DNA of 64,000 nt from Pseudidiomarina atlantica (GCF_000753735.1 NZ_JPIN01000006.1:186001-250000); one strand, 5' to 3'. Positions 12,225 to 22,183 are shown, counted from the first letter of the stretch. Notes: generated by a model not told the origin, from the sequence alone. A program made the numbers and translations.

Positions 12225-13583
12225 ATGAAAAAAACGATTCTTTCTGCTGTTATCGGCTTTACCTTCGCTGCAGGTAGCTCTGTAGTATACGCTGATGACC
12301 TCGCACAAGTTTTCCAACTTGCCCTACAAAATGATCCAACACTGAAACAAGCCGAAGCGCAACGTGAAGCGGCTAGGCAAGGACTCAATATCGCCGAGGC
12401 CGATTGGTGGCCACAACTAGGCTTCGAGGCTGGCTACAACCGCTCTACTCGCGAAACGCTTAATTTTGATAGCGGCGGTAACATCTTTCTGTACGATGTA
12501 GCCTCAACTGGGTGGAACGCGGGAGTAAACCTAAGCCAAACGGTGTTCAACAAAGCCACTTGGGAGCAAACACAAATCGCTGAAAAGCGTGCATATCAAG
12601 CAGAAGTCAACTATTTGAATGAACGTCAACAGCTCATGATCCGAGTCGTAAACGCTTATTTCACGGTACTTGAGCGTATGGATGACCTCGAATTTGCCGA
12701 AGCTGAAAAGCGCGCCATTGAACGCCAGCTTGAGCAAACCAAACAACGCTTCTCTGTTGGTCTTACAGCCATCACCGATGTACATGAAGCACAAGCACAG
12801 TTCGACCAAGCTGTCGCGCGCGAAATTCAAGCTCGTAACGCTGTCGAAATCGCACAAGAAGGCCTACGTGAAATCACCGGTCGGTACCACGAAGACTTGG
12901 CAAGACTTGATACCGAGTCCTTTTCGCCAACCTCGCCATCGCCAGAAGCTGCTGACAGTTGGGTCACCACGGCTGAAGACAAAAACCTACAGTTACTGGT
13001 CCAACGCGTCGCCGTCGAAATTTCTGACCAGCAAATTGATCTTGCCTTAGCCGGGCATTACCCGCGTGTTTCACTGTCGGGTAGTTTCAGCACTTCAGAT
13101 AGTGAAAGCGAGGTACTAGGTCGCACTAACGACACTCCGCGAATGGACAGTTCATCGATTGGTTTATCTTTGAATGTCCCTATTTTCAGTGGATTCCGTA
13201 CTTCATCACAAGCTGAGCAAGCACGTGCTAACTATGTTGCAAGCAGCCAACAGTTGGAATTTACCCGCCGCAGTGTAGAGCGTGAAGTGCGTAACGCTTT
13301 TTATGACGTGGTCGCTTCAATTTCAACAATTCGTGCACTTGAACAAGCTGTCGTTTCTGCAGAATCTGCCTTGAAAGCGACGCAAACTGGTTTCGAAGTC
13401 GGTACTCGTACCATCGTAGATGTACTTGATAGTACCCGTAACCTCTACAATGCTCGTCGTAATCTCTCGACTGCGCGTTATAATTACATCCGTCAATCAC
13501 TGACACTGCAGCAAGCTTCAGGTAAGATCAGTGAACAAGATCTGATGGCAATTAACGCAAGTCTAATTAATGAAAATAATTGA
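12225..13583 (+). CDS. tolC: Outer membrane efflux channel TolC
   Basis: Trimeric outer membrane/periplasmic channel used by RND and ABC efflux pumps and type I secretion. 452 residues (E. coli 493). Signal peptide: MKK..., hydrophobic core, likely cleavage after VYA at residue 23. The mature start ADDLAQVFQLALQNDP is typical of TolC, and the protein shows the two-fold repeat of outer membrane efflux proteins (helical hairpins rich in Q, A, E and R; second repeat from about residue 255). The tail ends near the last helix, with no long C-terminal extension. nudF lies divergently upstream, as near E. coli tolC. The 3' end overlaps the following acyltransferase gene by 14 bases. Confidence 0.95.
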   Translation: MKKTILSAVIGFTFAAGSSVVYADDLAQVFQLALQNDPTLKQAEAQREAARQGLNIAEADWWPQLGFEAGYNRSTRETLNFDSGGNIFLYDVASTGWNAGVNLSQTVFNKATWEQTQIAEKRAYQAEVNYLNERQQLMIRVVNAYFTVLERMDDLEFAEAEKRAIERQLEQTKQRFSVGLTAITDVHEAQAQFDQAVAREIQARNAVEIAQEGLREITGRYHEDLARLDTESFSPTSPSPEAADSWVTTAEDKNLQLLVQRVAVEISDQQIDLALAGHYPRVSLSGSFSTSDSESEVLGRTNDTPRMDSSSIGLSLNVPIFSGFRTSSQAEQARANYVASSQQLEFTRRSVEREVRNAFYDVVASISTIRALEQAVVSAESALKATQTGFEVGTRTIVDVLDSTRNLYNARRNLSTARYNYIRQSLTLQQASGKISEQDLMAINASLINENN

Positions 13584-14505
13584 GAAACCGAAGTTCGAAG
13601 CAAGGTTTTTACTTCCTAAGTATTGGCTGACCTGGTTAGGGGTCGGCCTTCTTTATTTGATCTCCTGGTTACCGTATCGGTGGCAGCTCGCTATGGGCCG
13701 TGGTCTTGGTAACCTCTTTTACAAATTCGTGCCGCGCCGTGCAGATATCGCTCGGCGAAATCTTGAGCTGTGCTTTCCTGATAAAACGGCCGCTGAGGTC
13801 GAAAAGCTCGTTGCCAAAAATATGAAAAATACTGGCGTCGCATTTTTTGAAACGGGCATGGCCTGGTGGTGGCCAGACTGGCGCATTCGCCGCAAATTAC
13901 ATGTACACGGCGTTGAGCACCTCGAGGCAGCTTTGCAAGAAGGCAAAGGTGTGCTGTTGTTGCTGTTTCATTTTCTAAGCCTTGAAGTGCATGCGCGCTT
14001 GCACGGTTTTGTGCAACCCGCAGTGGGCCTCTACCGCCCACACAACAATGCGGTAATGGAGTTTTTGCAAACTCGCGGACGTGGGCGTTCGAATAAATAT
14101 ATGATCCCACGTACCGATGTGCGCAGTATGATGGAAGCTATCGCTCAGGGTGAAATCGCTGGTTATTTGCCGGACCAAGATTACGGTCGACGCCGCACCG
14201 TGTTCGCCCCCTTTTTTGCCGTTGAACAGACCAGTACCACAACCGGTACGCTGTTATTTGCGGCGCATGAAAATTGTGCGGTATTGCCTGTCACTTGCTT
14301 TCGTCGTGACGACGGTAGCGGCTACGATATGACGTTCTACCCTGAGTTTGAGAACTTTCCGACGGGCGATGATGTGGCCGATGTTACTCGCGTCAATCAA
14401 ATGGTCGAGTACGCTGTCATGCAATGCCCTGAGCAATATTTATGGGTACATAGACGCTTCAAAACACGACCTAACGAGAGCGACCCCGACCTTTATCGCC
14501 GTTAA
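13570..14505 (+). CDS. lpxL: Lipid A biosynthesis acyltransferase, LpxL type
   Basis: Inner membrane acyltransferase adding a secondary acyl chain to Kdo2-lipid IVA. 311 residues. N-terminal membrane segment (about 17-36), then the catalytic HX4E as H134-E139 (HFLSLE). Segments GLYRPHNN, GRGRSNKYM, PDQDYG, FAVEQTSTTTGT and EQYLWVHRRFKTRP follow E. coli LpxL more closely than LpxM. The ATG at 13570 lies inside the end of tolC (14-base overlap, different frame); the next in-frame Met is 42 codons on and would remove the membrane anchor, so the overlap looks real. The stop is shared in a 4-base overlap with convergent glnE. LpxM or LpxP identity is less likely. Confidence 0.92.
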   Translation: MKIIEKPKFEARFLLPKYWLTWLGVGLLYLISWLPYRWQLAMGRGLGNLFYKFVPRRADIARRNLELCFPDKTAAEVEKLVAKNMKNTGVAFFETGMAWWWPDWRIRRKLHVHGVEHLEAALQEGKGVLLLLFHFLSLEVHARLHGFVQPAVGLYRPHNNAVMEFLQTRGRGRSNKYMIPRTDVRSMMEAIAQGEIAGYLPDQDYGRRRTVFAPFFAVEQTSTTTGTLLFAAHENCAVLPVTCFRRDDGSGYDMTFYPEFENFPTGDDVADVTRVNQMVEYAVMQCPEQYLWVHRRFKTRPNESDPDLYRR

Positions 14506-17279
14506 TCCTTGTGACCTTCGAGCACGGCAGCGAAGCAATGCTGCCAAGCCTCGGTGACCACTTTCCGTTCTTTTACTACCGGCTGGTGCGTCACATTACC
14601 ACGGTCATCGAGCGCGAGTTGATGCAGCCATTCTCGACACCGTACATAAGTTGCAATCAATTGATTCGCTTGCTCTGCAGGCAACAAGTCGAGTTTTGCC
14701 ACTTGTTCCAGAATACGTACATTATCTGTCCAGGTGGTGAGTTCAGGGTATTCTGCTGCATAACGGAGTACTAGAAACTGCACCAAAAATTCAATGTCAG
14801 TGATTCCCCCAACACCTTGCTTTAAGTCGAAAGCTTGACCTTCAATTTGCTGTAACTTGTGTGTGCGCATTTTTTCACGCATGGTCACGACCTGCTCAGC
14901 TAACTTGTTAGCATCGCGCGATCGGCACAACTGTTGCGCGCGCATAGTGCTGAATGCCTCACGTAATGATGCTTGACCAAATACCGCACGCGCTCTCACT
15001 AAAGCCTGCAATTCCCAGGTCCATGCTTCATCCTGCAAATAGCCTTCATAGGTTTCGAGTCGCGTTACCAAAAGCCCGGCTTTGCCCGAGGGGCGTAGAC
15101 GCATATCGACATCGTACAAAATGCCAATCATGGTACGAGTGGTAAACAAGTGCAGAATTCGTTGCGCCAAGCGCAAATAAAACTGCTGAACCTCGATTGG
15201 CTTAGCACCATCCGTCTCGCCTTGATAGTCGCTATCGGTCACAAAAACCAAATCGAGGTCGGAGCTATAGCTAAGTTCCAGCCCCCCTAGTTTGCCGTAT
15301 GCAATCACTGCTAGCCCGGTATCTTCAAGACTCCGCCCAGGGGGCGCACCATATTTATGGGTCAGTTGCTGCCAGGCAAGTCGCACCACATGACCGATAA
15401 TCGCTTCGGCCAAGTAACTCAAGTGGTCGCTGACCTTCATTAACGGCAACGCACCACTAATGTCAGCCGCCGCGATTTTTAACTGACAGGATTGCCGAGC
15501 TTGGCGCAAGCCATTCATTTGTGCTTCCAGATCTTCTTCATGTTCTGGAATGCGCAGCAAATACTCATTCACAATGGCTGGGTATTCGGTCAGCTCAGGC
15601 AGCTCATAAAGATGGCGAGGGTCGATCAGTTCATCCAACAAAATCGGATAGTTCGCTAGATGTTTAGCTAGCCAAGAGCTGGCGCGGCATAGTTTGATGA
15701 GTTGCTCACGCGCGCCCTGATTTTCAACCAATAATTCGACATAAGCAGTGCGGGTCATGATTTGCCGCAACACGCCAAACACTCGCTCAATCACCACTTC
15801 GGCATCAGCCAACGGCAAGGCGCGTTGGAGCAAGGTAGGCACCAAACGCGCCATAGCTTTGCGTCCACGCGGGCCGCTACCACGCTTGCGTAGCTCCATC
15901 CGCAGTTCACTGACTGCTTGCCAAATTTGCTGCGCGCGTTGCTTGTTCAAGCCTGCTTCGAGCAATACATCAAGGGCGGTCGTTTCCTCGACCATGTCTT
16001 GCCATAACAACTGCAAGGCCCCCGCATCGTCTTCATCTTGCTCGTTGTCGCCGATCACATCACGAAAATGCTGATGAATAATCGCCATAACCGCTTCTGT
16101 TTTCGCCAATAACTCGGACCATGACGTGCCAAAGGCAAGCGCCACGCGCGCTTGCTTATCCGTTTCGGTCGGCAATGTCTGTGTTTGCTCATCGTTAAGC
16201 TGCTGCAACACATGCTCAAGCTTACGCAAGAATCCGTAGCCCTCAAGCAAAGTGTTGACCGTAGCCGCTGGCAAGAGCTCTAACTCGGTAATCGCCGCAT
16301 AGGCCTGATACAGACTTTGCGTCTGTAATTGCCGCTCTTGACCACCACGAATGAGCTGGAAGGTTTGTGCAATAAACTCGACTTCGCGAATGCCACCTGG
16401 CCCCAATTTAATATTGTCCTGCACGCCTTGGCGTCGCGTTTCTTGGGTGATAAGGTTTTTCATCTTACGCAAGGCATCGATGGCTGAAAAATCTATGTAG
16501 CGGCGATAAACAAAGGGACGTAACAGTTGTTGCAACTGCTTCTGCTGTGCCGCAGTAGCGCCAATCAATCGTGCTTTGACCATGGCGTAACGTTCCCAGT
16601 CGCGGCCTTGCTCTTGGTAGTAATATTCAAGCGCCGCAAGACTGGTGACCACAGGCCCAGATTGGCCAAACGGCCGTAACCGCAGATCGACGCGAAATAC
16701 CCGCCCATCGCCGGTGACTGTATCGAGTAAATTCACCACAGCCTGTACTAGCTTGGTAAAGAACACATCTGTTTCAACGGGTTTGCGCGGATGGTCAGTC
16801 TCACCTCGTTCGGGATAGCAAAAAATCAGATCGATATCGGATGAAAAATTAAGTTCTCGGCCACCGAGCTTACCCATTCCAATGATCATCAATTGCTGCG
16901 CATTGCCATTGCTATCGAGTGGCGTACCGTAGCGCTCGACCAGCGACTGCATTGCCCAATCACGCGCGACCGTGATAAGTGCATCGGCTGCGGCACTAAT
17001 GTGTTCGAGCATGGTAGGTAATTCAATCTGGTCGCCAAGGTCGGCGGCCGCAAGCGTTGCAAACCAACGCTCGCGAGTACGTCGTAGAATACTTTGAGCG
17101 CTCGCTTCATTCACAGCTTCAGACATTAAGTTTTGTAATTCTCTTAAATAGGAGCTGACCGTAGGAATGCGAATCTTCCCTTGTGCATCGAATGTGACTG
17201 CATCAGGTTGTTGCTCACGTACGCGAGCAACAAAAGCACTTATGGTATCTATGCGTTGCAACAACTGCGATTCTGTCAT
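14502..17279 (-). CDS. glnE: Bifunctional glutamine synthetase adenylyltransferase/adenylyl-removing enzyme
   Basis: Adds and removes AMP on glutamine synthetase in response to PII (GlnB) and glutamine. 925 residues (E. coli 946); the N-terminus is somewhat shorter. Two nucleotidyltransferase domains are visible: the N-terminal deadenylylase with GMGKLGG at 134-140 and the acidic SSDID at 146-150, and the C-terminal adenylylase with AYGKLGG and the acidic DLD at 674-676. The ATG at 17279 comes one base after the ygiF stop, the conserved ygiF-glnE pair. Its 3' end overlaps lpxL by 4 bases (shared stops). Confidence 0.97.
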   Translation of the reverse strand: MTESQLLQRIDTISAFVARVREQQPDAVTFDAQGKIRIPTVSSYLRELQNLMSEAVNEASAQSILRRTRERWFATLAAADLGDQIELPTMLEHISAAADALITVARDWAMQSLVERYGTPLDSNGNAQQLMIIGMGKLGGRELNFSSDIDLIFCYPERGETDHPRKPVETDVFFTKLVQAVVNLLDTVTGDGRVFRVDLRLRPFGQSGPVVTSLAALEYYYQEQGRDWERYAMVKARLIGATAAQQKQLQQLLRPFVYRRYIDFSAIDALRKMKNLITQETRRQGVQDNIKLGPGGIREVEFIAQTFQLIRGGQERQLQTQSLYQAYAAITELELLPAATVNTLLEGYGFLRKLEHVLQQLNDEQTQTLPTETDKQARVALAFGTSWSELLAKTEAVMAIIHQHFRDVIGDNEQDEDDAGALQLLWQDMVEETTALDVLLEAGLNKQRAQQIWQAVSELRMELRKRGSGPRGRKAMARLVPTLLQRALPLADAEVVIERVFGVLRQIMTRTAYVELLVENQGAREQLIKLCRASSWLAKHLANYPILLDELIDPRHLYELPELTEYPAIVNEYLLRIPEHEEDLEAQMNGLRQARQSCQLKIAAADISGALPLMKVSDHLSYLAEAIIGHVVRLAWQQLTHKYGAPPGRSLEDTGLAVIAYGKLGGLELSYSSDLDLVFVTDSDYQGETDGAKPIEVQQFYLRLAQRILHLFTTRTMIGILYDVDMRLRPSGKAGLLVTRLETYEGYLQDEAWTWELQALVRARAVFGQASLREAFSTMRAQQLCRSRDANKLAEQVVTMREKMRTHKLQQIEGQAFDLKQGVGGITDIEFLVQFLVLRYAAEYPELTTWTDNVRILEQVAKLDLLPAEQANQLIATYVRCREWLHQLALDDRGNVTHQPVVKERKVVTEAWQHCFAAVLEGHKD

Positions 17280-17280
17280 C

Positions 17281-18774
17281 TTAGGTCAACCAATACGGCT
17301 CTTGCTTTAACGCCGCTTTGCGTGACAATTCGAGTGCATAGAGCAACGACTCCAACTGCACGGCTTGCCAATTTAATAGCTTCTCCGGTTGCGCGTCATC
17401 GTTATCCTTGATGGCTTCACGTAACAGTTTTAACGCCATAATTTCGCGGATCCCGCGGGCCATATCCTGCCAAGGCGAGCGAAACATTTCACGATCTTCA
17501 GCATCGAACAGAAAGCCAACACAGTAGCCTAGTTGCAGCGACGCTTGCAGCAGCGAGAGTTGCTTCAAGTAGTACTCAGGTTTCAATTCGCCATCGCGGC
17601 TAAAGGCATCCACCACGCTTTGCCAATCCTCACGTAAGCGTTGCGCGGCCCATTGCTTGAGCGGCAATTGCATCAACTGTTCGTGGCGTGGCTGCTGGTG
17701 ACATAAGGCGCCAAGCTCGAGCAAAGTTAATTGATAATCATCGCGAATACTGAGGCTTTGCACGAGCTCTAACTGCACCGCGTGCTGCTGTTGCTCGACA
17801 ATCTCTTCATACAGTTTCGGATAATTATTCAACGCCCGATGATAAGCCCCGTCTTCCGCCGTCAACTCGATGAGGCCATCATAACGACTCAACCAGCCCA
17901 AGTGTCCAAGCATCTGATCAAGGCGCATAATGTGGTCACTGACATCAATTTCGAGCATTTGCAATTGCTGTAATACGACTTTACTTAAGCGGATGCCATC
18001 AGTAATACCTGCGACCGCCCGCACACTCGGTTGCGCCGCTAAACACGCATCGTTGTGTTGCCAATATTGCAACGCATAGCCGAGCGCACGATAGAGTCCA
18101 GTGCCAACATCATCATCTGGACGTTGCTGCACAAAATGCGCATGGGTAAAGGGCTCCAACACTGACTTGCCCGCCAACAAATAGCCGCGTGCGGCTTTGC
18201 TTAGACTGCCTAAACGGGCGTTGAGTCGGGTGATAAAGCGACGCGCCAGTTTGTAGGCGTCGTTTACATCAGCTCCCTCTTGAACTTCGATCTCGACTTC
18301 AGCGAGGGCTTGTGCTGTATCACCAGCACGAATACTGCCGCGATCGTAGACCAGTTCTATCACGCCATCGGCACTGGGAATGCGCCAACGGGAACGGGTA
18401 AAGTCAGTGGTGAAGAGTTCATTTAAGTCGCGGTTGATATCAAAAAATGGAAAGTCCTCTGGCCAAATCGCTTCATCAAACAGCGTAAGATCGGGTTTAT
18501 CACTCGCGGTAGGAACGTTGTACTCAGGGCGGCTATGCATGCCGCCAAGCACTTCACCGGCTAATTTAATGGTCTGCTCTCGTTGTTCGCCCCGTTGACG
18601 AATACGCAGCCCCATATCATGCTGCCGTAGGCGTAAGTCATCGGTATCAAAGTAACTGTTACTGAGATGCATCTCGGTCATCTCGACTTGTTTCGCTAGG
18701 CTCTGACATAGCGCTATCACTTTATCAGCAGATGCTTCTTCAACTAACAGTTTTAGTTCGATTTCTTGACTCAC
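17281..18774 (-). CDS. ygiF: CYTH and CHAD domain inorganic triphosphatase
   Basis: YgiF-like triphosphate tunnel enzyme: N-terminal CYTH domain hydrolysing inorganic triphosphate, C-terminal CHAD helical domain. I chose the GTG at 18774, preceded by AAGAGAG, because the next residues (SQEIELKL) align with the E. coli start and give the ExExK signature at positions 4-8; the frame is open 22 codons upstream to an ATG at 18840, but that stretch looks uncharacteristic. Other CYTH features: YFDTDDLRLRQHDMGLRIR and IKLAGEVLGGMHSRPEYNV. Length 497 residues, longer than E. coli (433). Immediately upstream of glnE. Confidence 0.9.
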   Translation of the reverse strand: MSQEIELKLLVEEASADKVIALCQSLAKQVEMTEMHLSNSYFDTDDLRLRQHDMGLRIRQRGEQREQTIKLAGEVLGGMHSRPEYNVPTASDKPDLTLFDEAIWPEDFPFFDINRDLNELFTTDFTRSRWRIPSADGVIELVYDRGSIRAGDTAQALAEVEIEVQEGADVNDAYKLARRFITRLNARLGSLSKAARGYLLAGKSVLEPFTHAHFVQQRPDDDVGTGLYRALGYALQYWQHNDACLAAQPSVRAVAGITDGIRLSKVVLQQLQMLEIDVSDHIMRLDQMLGHLGWLSRYDGLIELTAEDGAYHRALNNYPKLYEEIVEQQQHAVQLELVQSLSIRDDYQLTLLELGALCHQQPRHEQLMQLPLKQWAAQRLREDWQSVVDAFSRDGELKPEYYLKQLSLLQASLQLGYCVGFLFDAEDREMFRSPWQDMARGIREIMALKLLREAIKDNDDAQPEKLLNWQAVQLESLLYALELSRKAALKQEPYWLT

Positions 18775-18921
18775 AACGGCTCTCTTTACAATGATTGTTT
18801 TACGCTTGTCTAAGGTACTCGCAGGTAGGCTGTTGGTCAACTCGACAAGGCTTGACAGCGCTGCGCAAAAGTTGCACCGTGGCGGCCTAAGGAAACTTTA
18901 GAAAAAGTTGATTGTATGGGC

Positions 18922-18949
18922 TTTACGCGCACTAAAAAAGGCATATACT
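18922..18949 (+). promoter_or_regulatory. Possible sigma-70 promoter of putA
   Basis: TTTACG at 18922-18927 and TATACT at 18944-18949 are separated by 16 bases, 55 bases ahead of the putA start. The -10 is near consensus, the -35 only fair. The rest of the putA/ygiF gap shows nothing I can name. Confidence 0.45.
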
Positions 18950-19004
18950 GGCGCGCGAAAAATGTCCCTATTTAGCCGTATGGCTGAGTCCTACAGGAGA
19001 TGCT

Positions 19005-22000
19005 ATGTTCAAAGCCAGTGAAGTACTTACGGCTCAGTATAGCGGTGCCGACCTTGGCACTTTGCAACGCGCGATTACCGACAACTATTTGGTTGATGAA
19101 GACGCGTATTTGCAGGAGCTGATGCAACTGGTACCGAGTGATGATGCGACCCTCGACGCTGTAACCGAACGTTCCGCGCAACTGGTCAAAACCGTGCGCG
19201 AGCGCGCTGACGGTGGTGGTGTCGATGCATTCTTACAAGAGTACAGTTTAGATACCAAAGAAGGCATTATTCTGATGTGTTTGGCCGAGGCCCTGCTGCG
19301 TATCCCTGATGCGCGCACCGCTGACGCATTGATTCAAGATCGTCTGTCTGGCGGTGATTGGCAAAAGCACATGGGTGAGAGCTCATCTTGGTTGGTGAAC
19401 TCTGGCACTTGGGGACTGGCACTTACTAATGCAGTGATCAATCCCACCGGTCAACCCATGGAAACGCCGCGCGGTGTGTTCCGCCGCTTGACGCGCCGTT
19501 TGGGTATGCCGATTGTGCGTAAAGCGACCTATACCGCGATGCGCATTATGGGTAAACAATTCGTGTTAGGCCGCACCATTGAGGAAGCGCTGAAAAATAG
19601 CCGCGCCAACCGCGATAAAGGCTACACTCATGCCTACGATATGCTTGGCGAAGCGGCCCTTACCGGTGCAGATGCGCGTCGCTACTTCGATGATTACGTC
19701 AACTCAATTCAAGTGGTCGCGAAAGAGAAGTTTAACAACCCGAAAGCACCACGACCGACCATCTCGATCAAGCTCTCGGCGCTGCACCCACGCTATGAGT
19801 CGGCCAACCACGAGCGCGTACTCACCGAGCTGGCGTCAAGTTTGACCGACTTGGTGAAGTTAGCGAAACAAGCCGATGTTGGCGTTACCATCGATGCGGA
19901 AGAAGCTGACCGCCACGAACTCTCGCTGGAACTGTTCGAGAAAGTCTATCGCAGTGGTGTCTGTAAAGGCTGGCCACGCTTCGGTCTTGTTGTTCAGGCG
20001 TATTCAAAACGCGCATTGCCGACCCTGGTATGGCTGACTGCGTTAGCAAAAGAATGCGGTGATGAAATTCCAGTGCGCTTGGTCAAAGGTGCGTATTGGG
20101 ACAGCGAAATCAAGCTGTGCCAAATAAATGGCTTGACCGGTTACCCGGTCTTCACCCGCAAAGCAAGCACTGACGTAAGTTACCTCGCCTGCGCACATTA
20201 TTTGTTGTGCGAGCAAACTGACGGTGCCATTTATCCACAGTTCGCCACCCATAACGCACAAACCGTGGTTGCGATTCGTCACCTCAACGAGCAGTATCAA
20301 CGTCGCATCGAGTTCCAACGCCTCCATGGCATGGGTGATGACCTGTACGATACGCTGTTACAAGAAGACCCGAACGTGACCGTGCGTATTTATGCGCCAG
20401 TTGGCGCCCACAAAGACCTGTTACCGTACCTGGTCCGACGTCTGTTAGAAAACGGTGCGAACACCTCATTCGTGCACAAACTGGTCGACCCAGCGACGCC
20501 AGTTGACGAACTGATCAAGCACCCAATGCGCACCATTGCTAAGTACGAAACCTTAGCAAACACCAAAATTCCACTACCGACGCAGATTTTTGGCGATCGG
20601 AAGAACTCGTTAGGATTGAACATGAACATTCATTCTCAAGCAGATGACTTTATTGCTGCGGTGCAGCAATACCGTGACAAACAGTGGCAAGGCGGTCCTA
20701 TCGTCAATGGCGATGTGGTCACCGCACATCACCAAGTAGCGATTCATAGCCCACAGGAAACTAGCCGTAATATCGGTACCATTTGCTGGGGCGATAAAGC
20801 CTTAGCTGAGCAAGCGCTAAACAGCGCGAATGCTGCTTATCGTCGCTGGCGTGATACTGATGTCGAAATCCGCGCCCAAGCGCTCGAGAAATTCGCTGAC
20901 TTAATGGAAGCTAATCGCGAAGAGTTGATCGCGCTGTGTACTTTGGAAGCTGGTAAAAGCCTACAGGACGGTATCGACGAAGTGCGTGAAGCGGTCGATT
21001 TCTGCCGTTATTACGCAGTTGAGGCGCGTAAGCTCATGGGTGAGCGCATTAAGTTGCCAGGACCCACAGGTGAAACCAACGAGTTATCAGTTGAAGGTCG
21101 CGGCACCTTCATCTGTATTAGCCCATGGAACTTCCCTCTCGCCATTTTCACTGGTCAAGTTGTTGCAGCACTGGTCACCGGTAACTGTGTCATCGCCAAG
21201 CCAGCAGAGCAAACCGGCCTCATCGCGTTCCGCGCCGTCCAGCTCATGCTCGACGCCGGTATCCCAGGTGATGTATTACACTTCATGCCAGGTAGTGGTG
21301 CCGAGGTGGGCTCGTTCTTGACCAGCCAAGAAGATATTGGTGGTGTATGCTTCACTGGCTCTACTTACACCGCACAGGCAATTAACCGCGCGCTCGCAGC
21401 ACGCACTTCGACCATCGCCCCGTTGATTGCCGAAACCGGTGGCCAAAACGCCATGCTCATCGACTCAACCGCCCTGCCTGAACAGGCAGTGACGGATATT
21501 GTCGCCAGTGCCTTCAAGAGTGCCGGTCAACGCTGTTCAGCGTTACGCGTCTTGTTCGTGCAAGATGACATCGCGGATCGTGTCATTGAACTGCTCAAAG
21601 GCGCCATGGCAGAGTTAAAAGTTGGCGACCCCATGTTGCACGAAACCGATGTCGGTCCAGTCATCGACGGCGCTGCGAAGCACAGTCTCGAACAGCATGT
21701 GAACGATATTTCACAGGCCGGTCGTTTGATCGCGCGTGCACCAATGCCAGATTACACCAACGGTGGTACATTCGTGGCTCCTACTGCGATTGAAATCGAT
21801 AGCATTAATCAGTTAGTGAAAGAGAACTTCGGTCCAATTCTGCACGTGATCCGTTATTCAGCAGATAAGATTGATGAAGTGATCAATAGCATTAACGCGA
21901 CAGGCTTTGGCTTGACCTTTGGCATCCACAGCCGCAATGAAACCTTTGCTGCTGATGTGGCTCGCCGGATTGATGTTGGTAACGTTTATATCAACCGTAA

Positions 22001-22172
22001 CCAAATAGGTGCAGTGGTGGGCGTACAGCCATTTGGTGGTCGTGGTCTATCAGGAACCGGTCCAAAAGCGGGCGGACCACACTATCTGCCGCGCTTCGTT
22101 ACCGAGAAAACGCGCACCAACAACATCACTGCTGTTGGTGGCAACGCTACCTTACTTTCGCTGGGTGATTAA
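19005..22172 (+). CDS. putA: Bifunctional proline dehydrogenase/L-glutamate gamma-semialdehyde dehydrogenase
   Basis: Oxidises proline to glutamate in two steps: FAD-dependent proline dehydrogenase, then NAD-dependent P5C/GSA dehydrogenase, with substrate channelling. 1055 residues. The PRODH barrel spans roughly 170-490 (ISIKLSALHPRYE, VRLVKGAYWDSEIK, RIYAPVGAH), the aldehyde dehydrogenase roughly 540-1050 with FICISPWNFPLAIF and catalytic C844 (SAGQRCSALR). The N-terminal ribbon-helix-helix DNA-binding domain of E. coli PutA (1320 residues) is missing, so this protein should not repress its own gene. AGGAG lies 6-7 bases before the ATG. Convergent with the acyl-CoA dehydrogenase gene, stops shared inside an inverted repeat. 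Confidence 0.97.
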   Translation: MFKASEVLTAQYSGADLGTLQRAITDNYLVDEDAYLQELMQLVPSDDATLDAVTERSAQLVKTVRERADGGGVDAFLQEYSLDTKEGIILMCLAEALLRIPDARTADALIQDRLSGGDWQKHMGESSSWLVNSGTWGLALTNAVINPTGQPMETPRGVFRRLTRRLGMPIVRKATYTAMRIMGKQFVLGRTIEEALKNSRANRDKGYTHAYDMLGEAALTGADARRYFDDYVNSIQVVAKEKFNNPKAPRPTISIKLSALHPRYESANHERVLTELASSLTDLVKLAKQADVGVTIDAEEADRHELSLELFEKVYRSGVCKGWPRFGLVVQAYSKRALPTLVWLTALAKECGDEIPVRLVKGAYWDSEIKLCQINGLTGYPVFTRKASTDVSYLACAHYLLCEQTDGAIYPQFATHNAQTVVAIRHLNEQYQRRIEFQRLHGMGDDLYDTLLQEDPNVTVRIYAPVGAHKDLLPYLVRRLLENGANTSFVHKLVDPATPVDELIKHPMRTIAKYETLANTKIPLPTQIFGDRKNSLGLNMNIHSQADDFIAAVQQYRDKQWQGGPIVNGDVVTAHHQVAIHSPQETSRNIGTICWGDKALAEQALNSANAAYRRWRDTDVEIRAQALEKFADLMEANREELIALCTLEAGKSLQDGIDEVREAVDFCRYYAVEARKLMGERIKLPGPTGETNELSVEGRGTFICISPWNFPLAIFTGQVVAALVTGNCVIAKPAEQTGLIAFRAVQLMLDAGIPGDVLHFMPGSGAEVGSFLTSQEDIGGVCFTGSTYTAQAINRALAARTSTIAPLIAETGGQNAMLIDSTALPEQAVTDIVASAFKSAGQRCSALRVLFVQDDIADRVIELLKGAMAELKVGDPMLHETDVGPVIDGAAKHSLEQHVNDISQAGRLIARAPMPDYTNGGTFVAPTAIEIDSINQLVKENFGPILHVIRYSADKIDEVINSINATGFGLTFGIHSRNETFAADVARRIDVGNVYINRNQIGAVVGVQPFGGRGLSGTGPKAGGPHYLPRFVTEKTRTNNITAVGGNATLLSLGD

Positions 22173-22183
22173 AAATCACCCAG
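22161..22183. other. Inverted repeat centred on the shared putA/acyl-CoA dehydrogenase stops
   Basis: Perfect 9-bp arms at 22161-22169 and 22175-22183 with a 5-base centre (a tenth A-T pair is possible). The TTAA at 22169-22172 that supplies both stop codons is at the apex. Each arm encodes the last residues of one protein, both ending in a Leu-Gly-Asp stretch. No U run follows on either strand, so this is not a standard intrinsic terminator. Confidence 0.6.

Noticed and set aside
15748-16074. Open frames antisense to glnE and similar long antisense frames elsewhere
   Set aside because: They mirror high-GC third-position bias of the real genes and show no domain-like sequence.
18775-18840. 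ATG start of ygiF at 18840
   Set aside because: Family similarity begins at the GTG at 18774, which also has a ribosome site.
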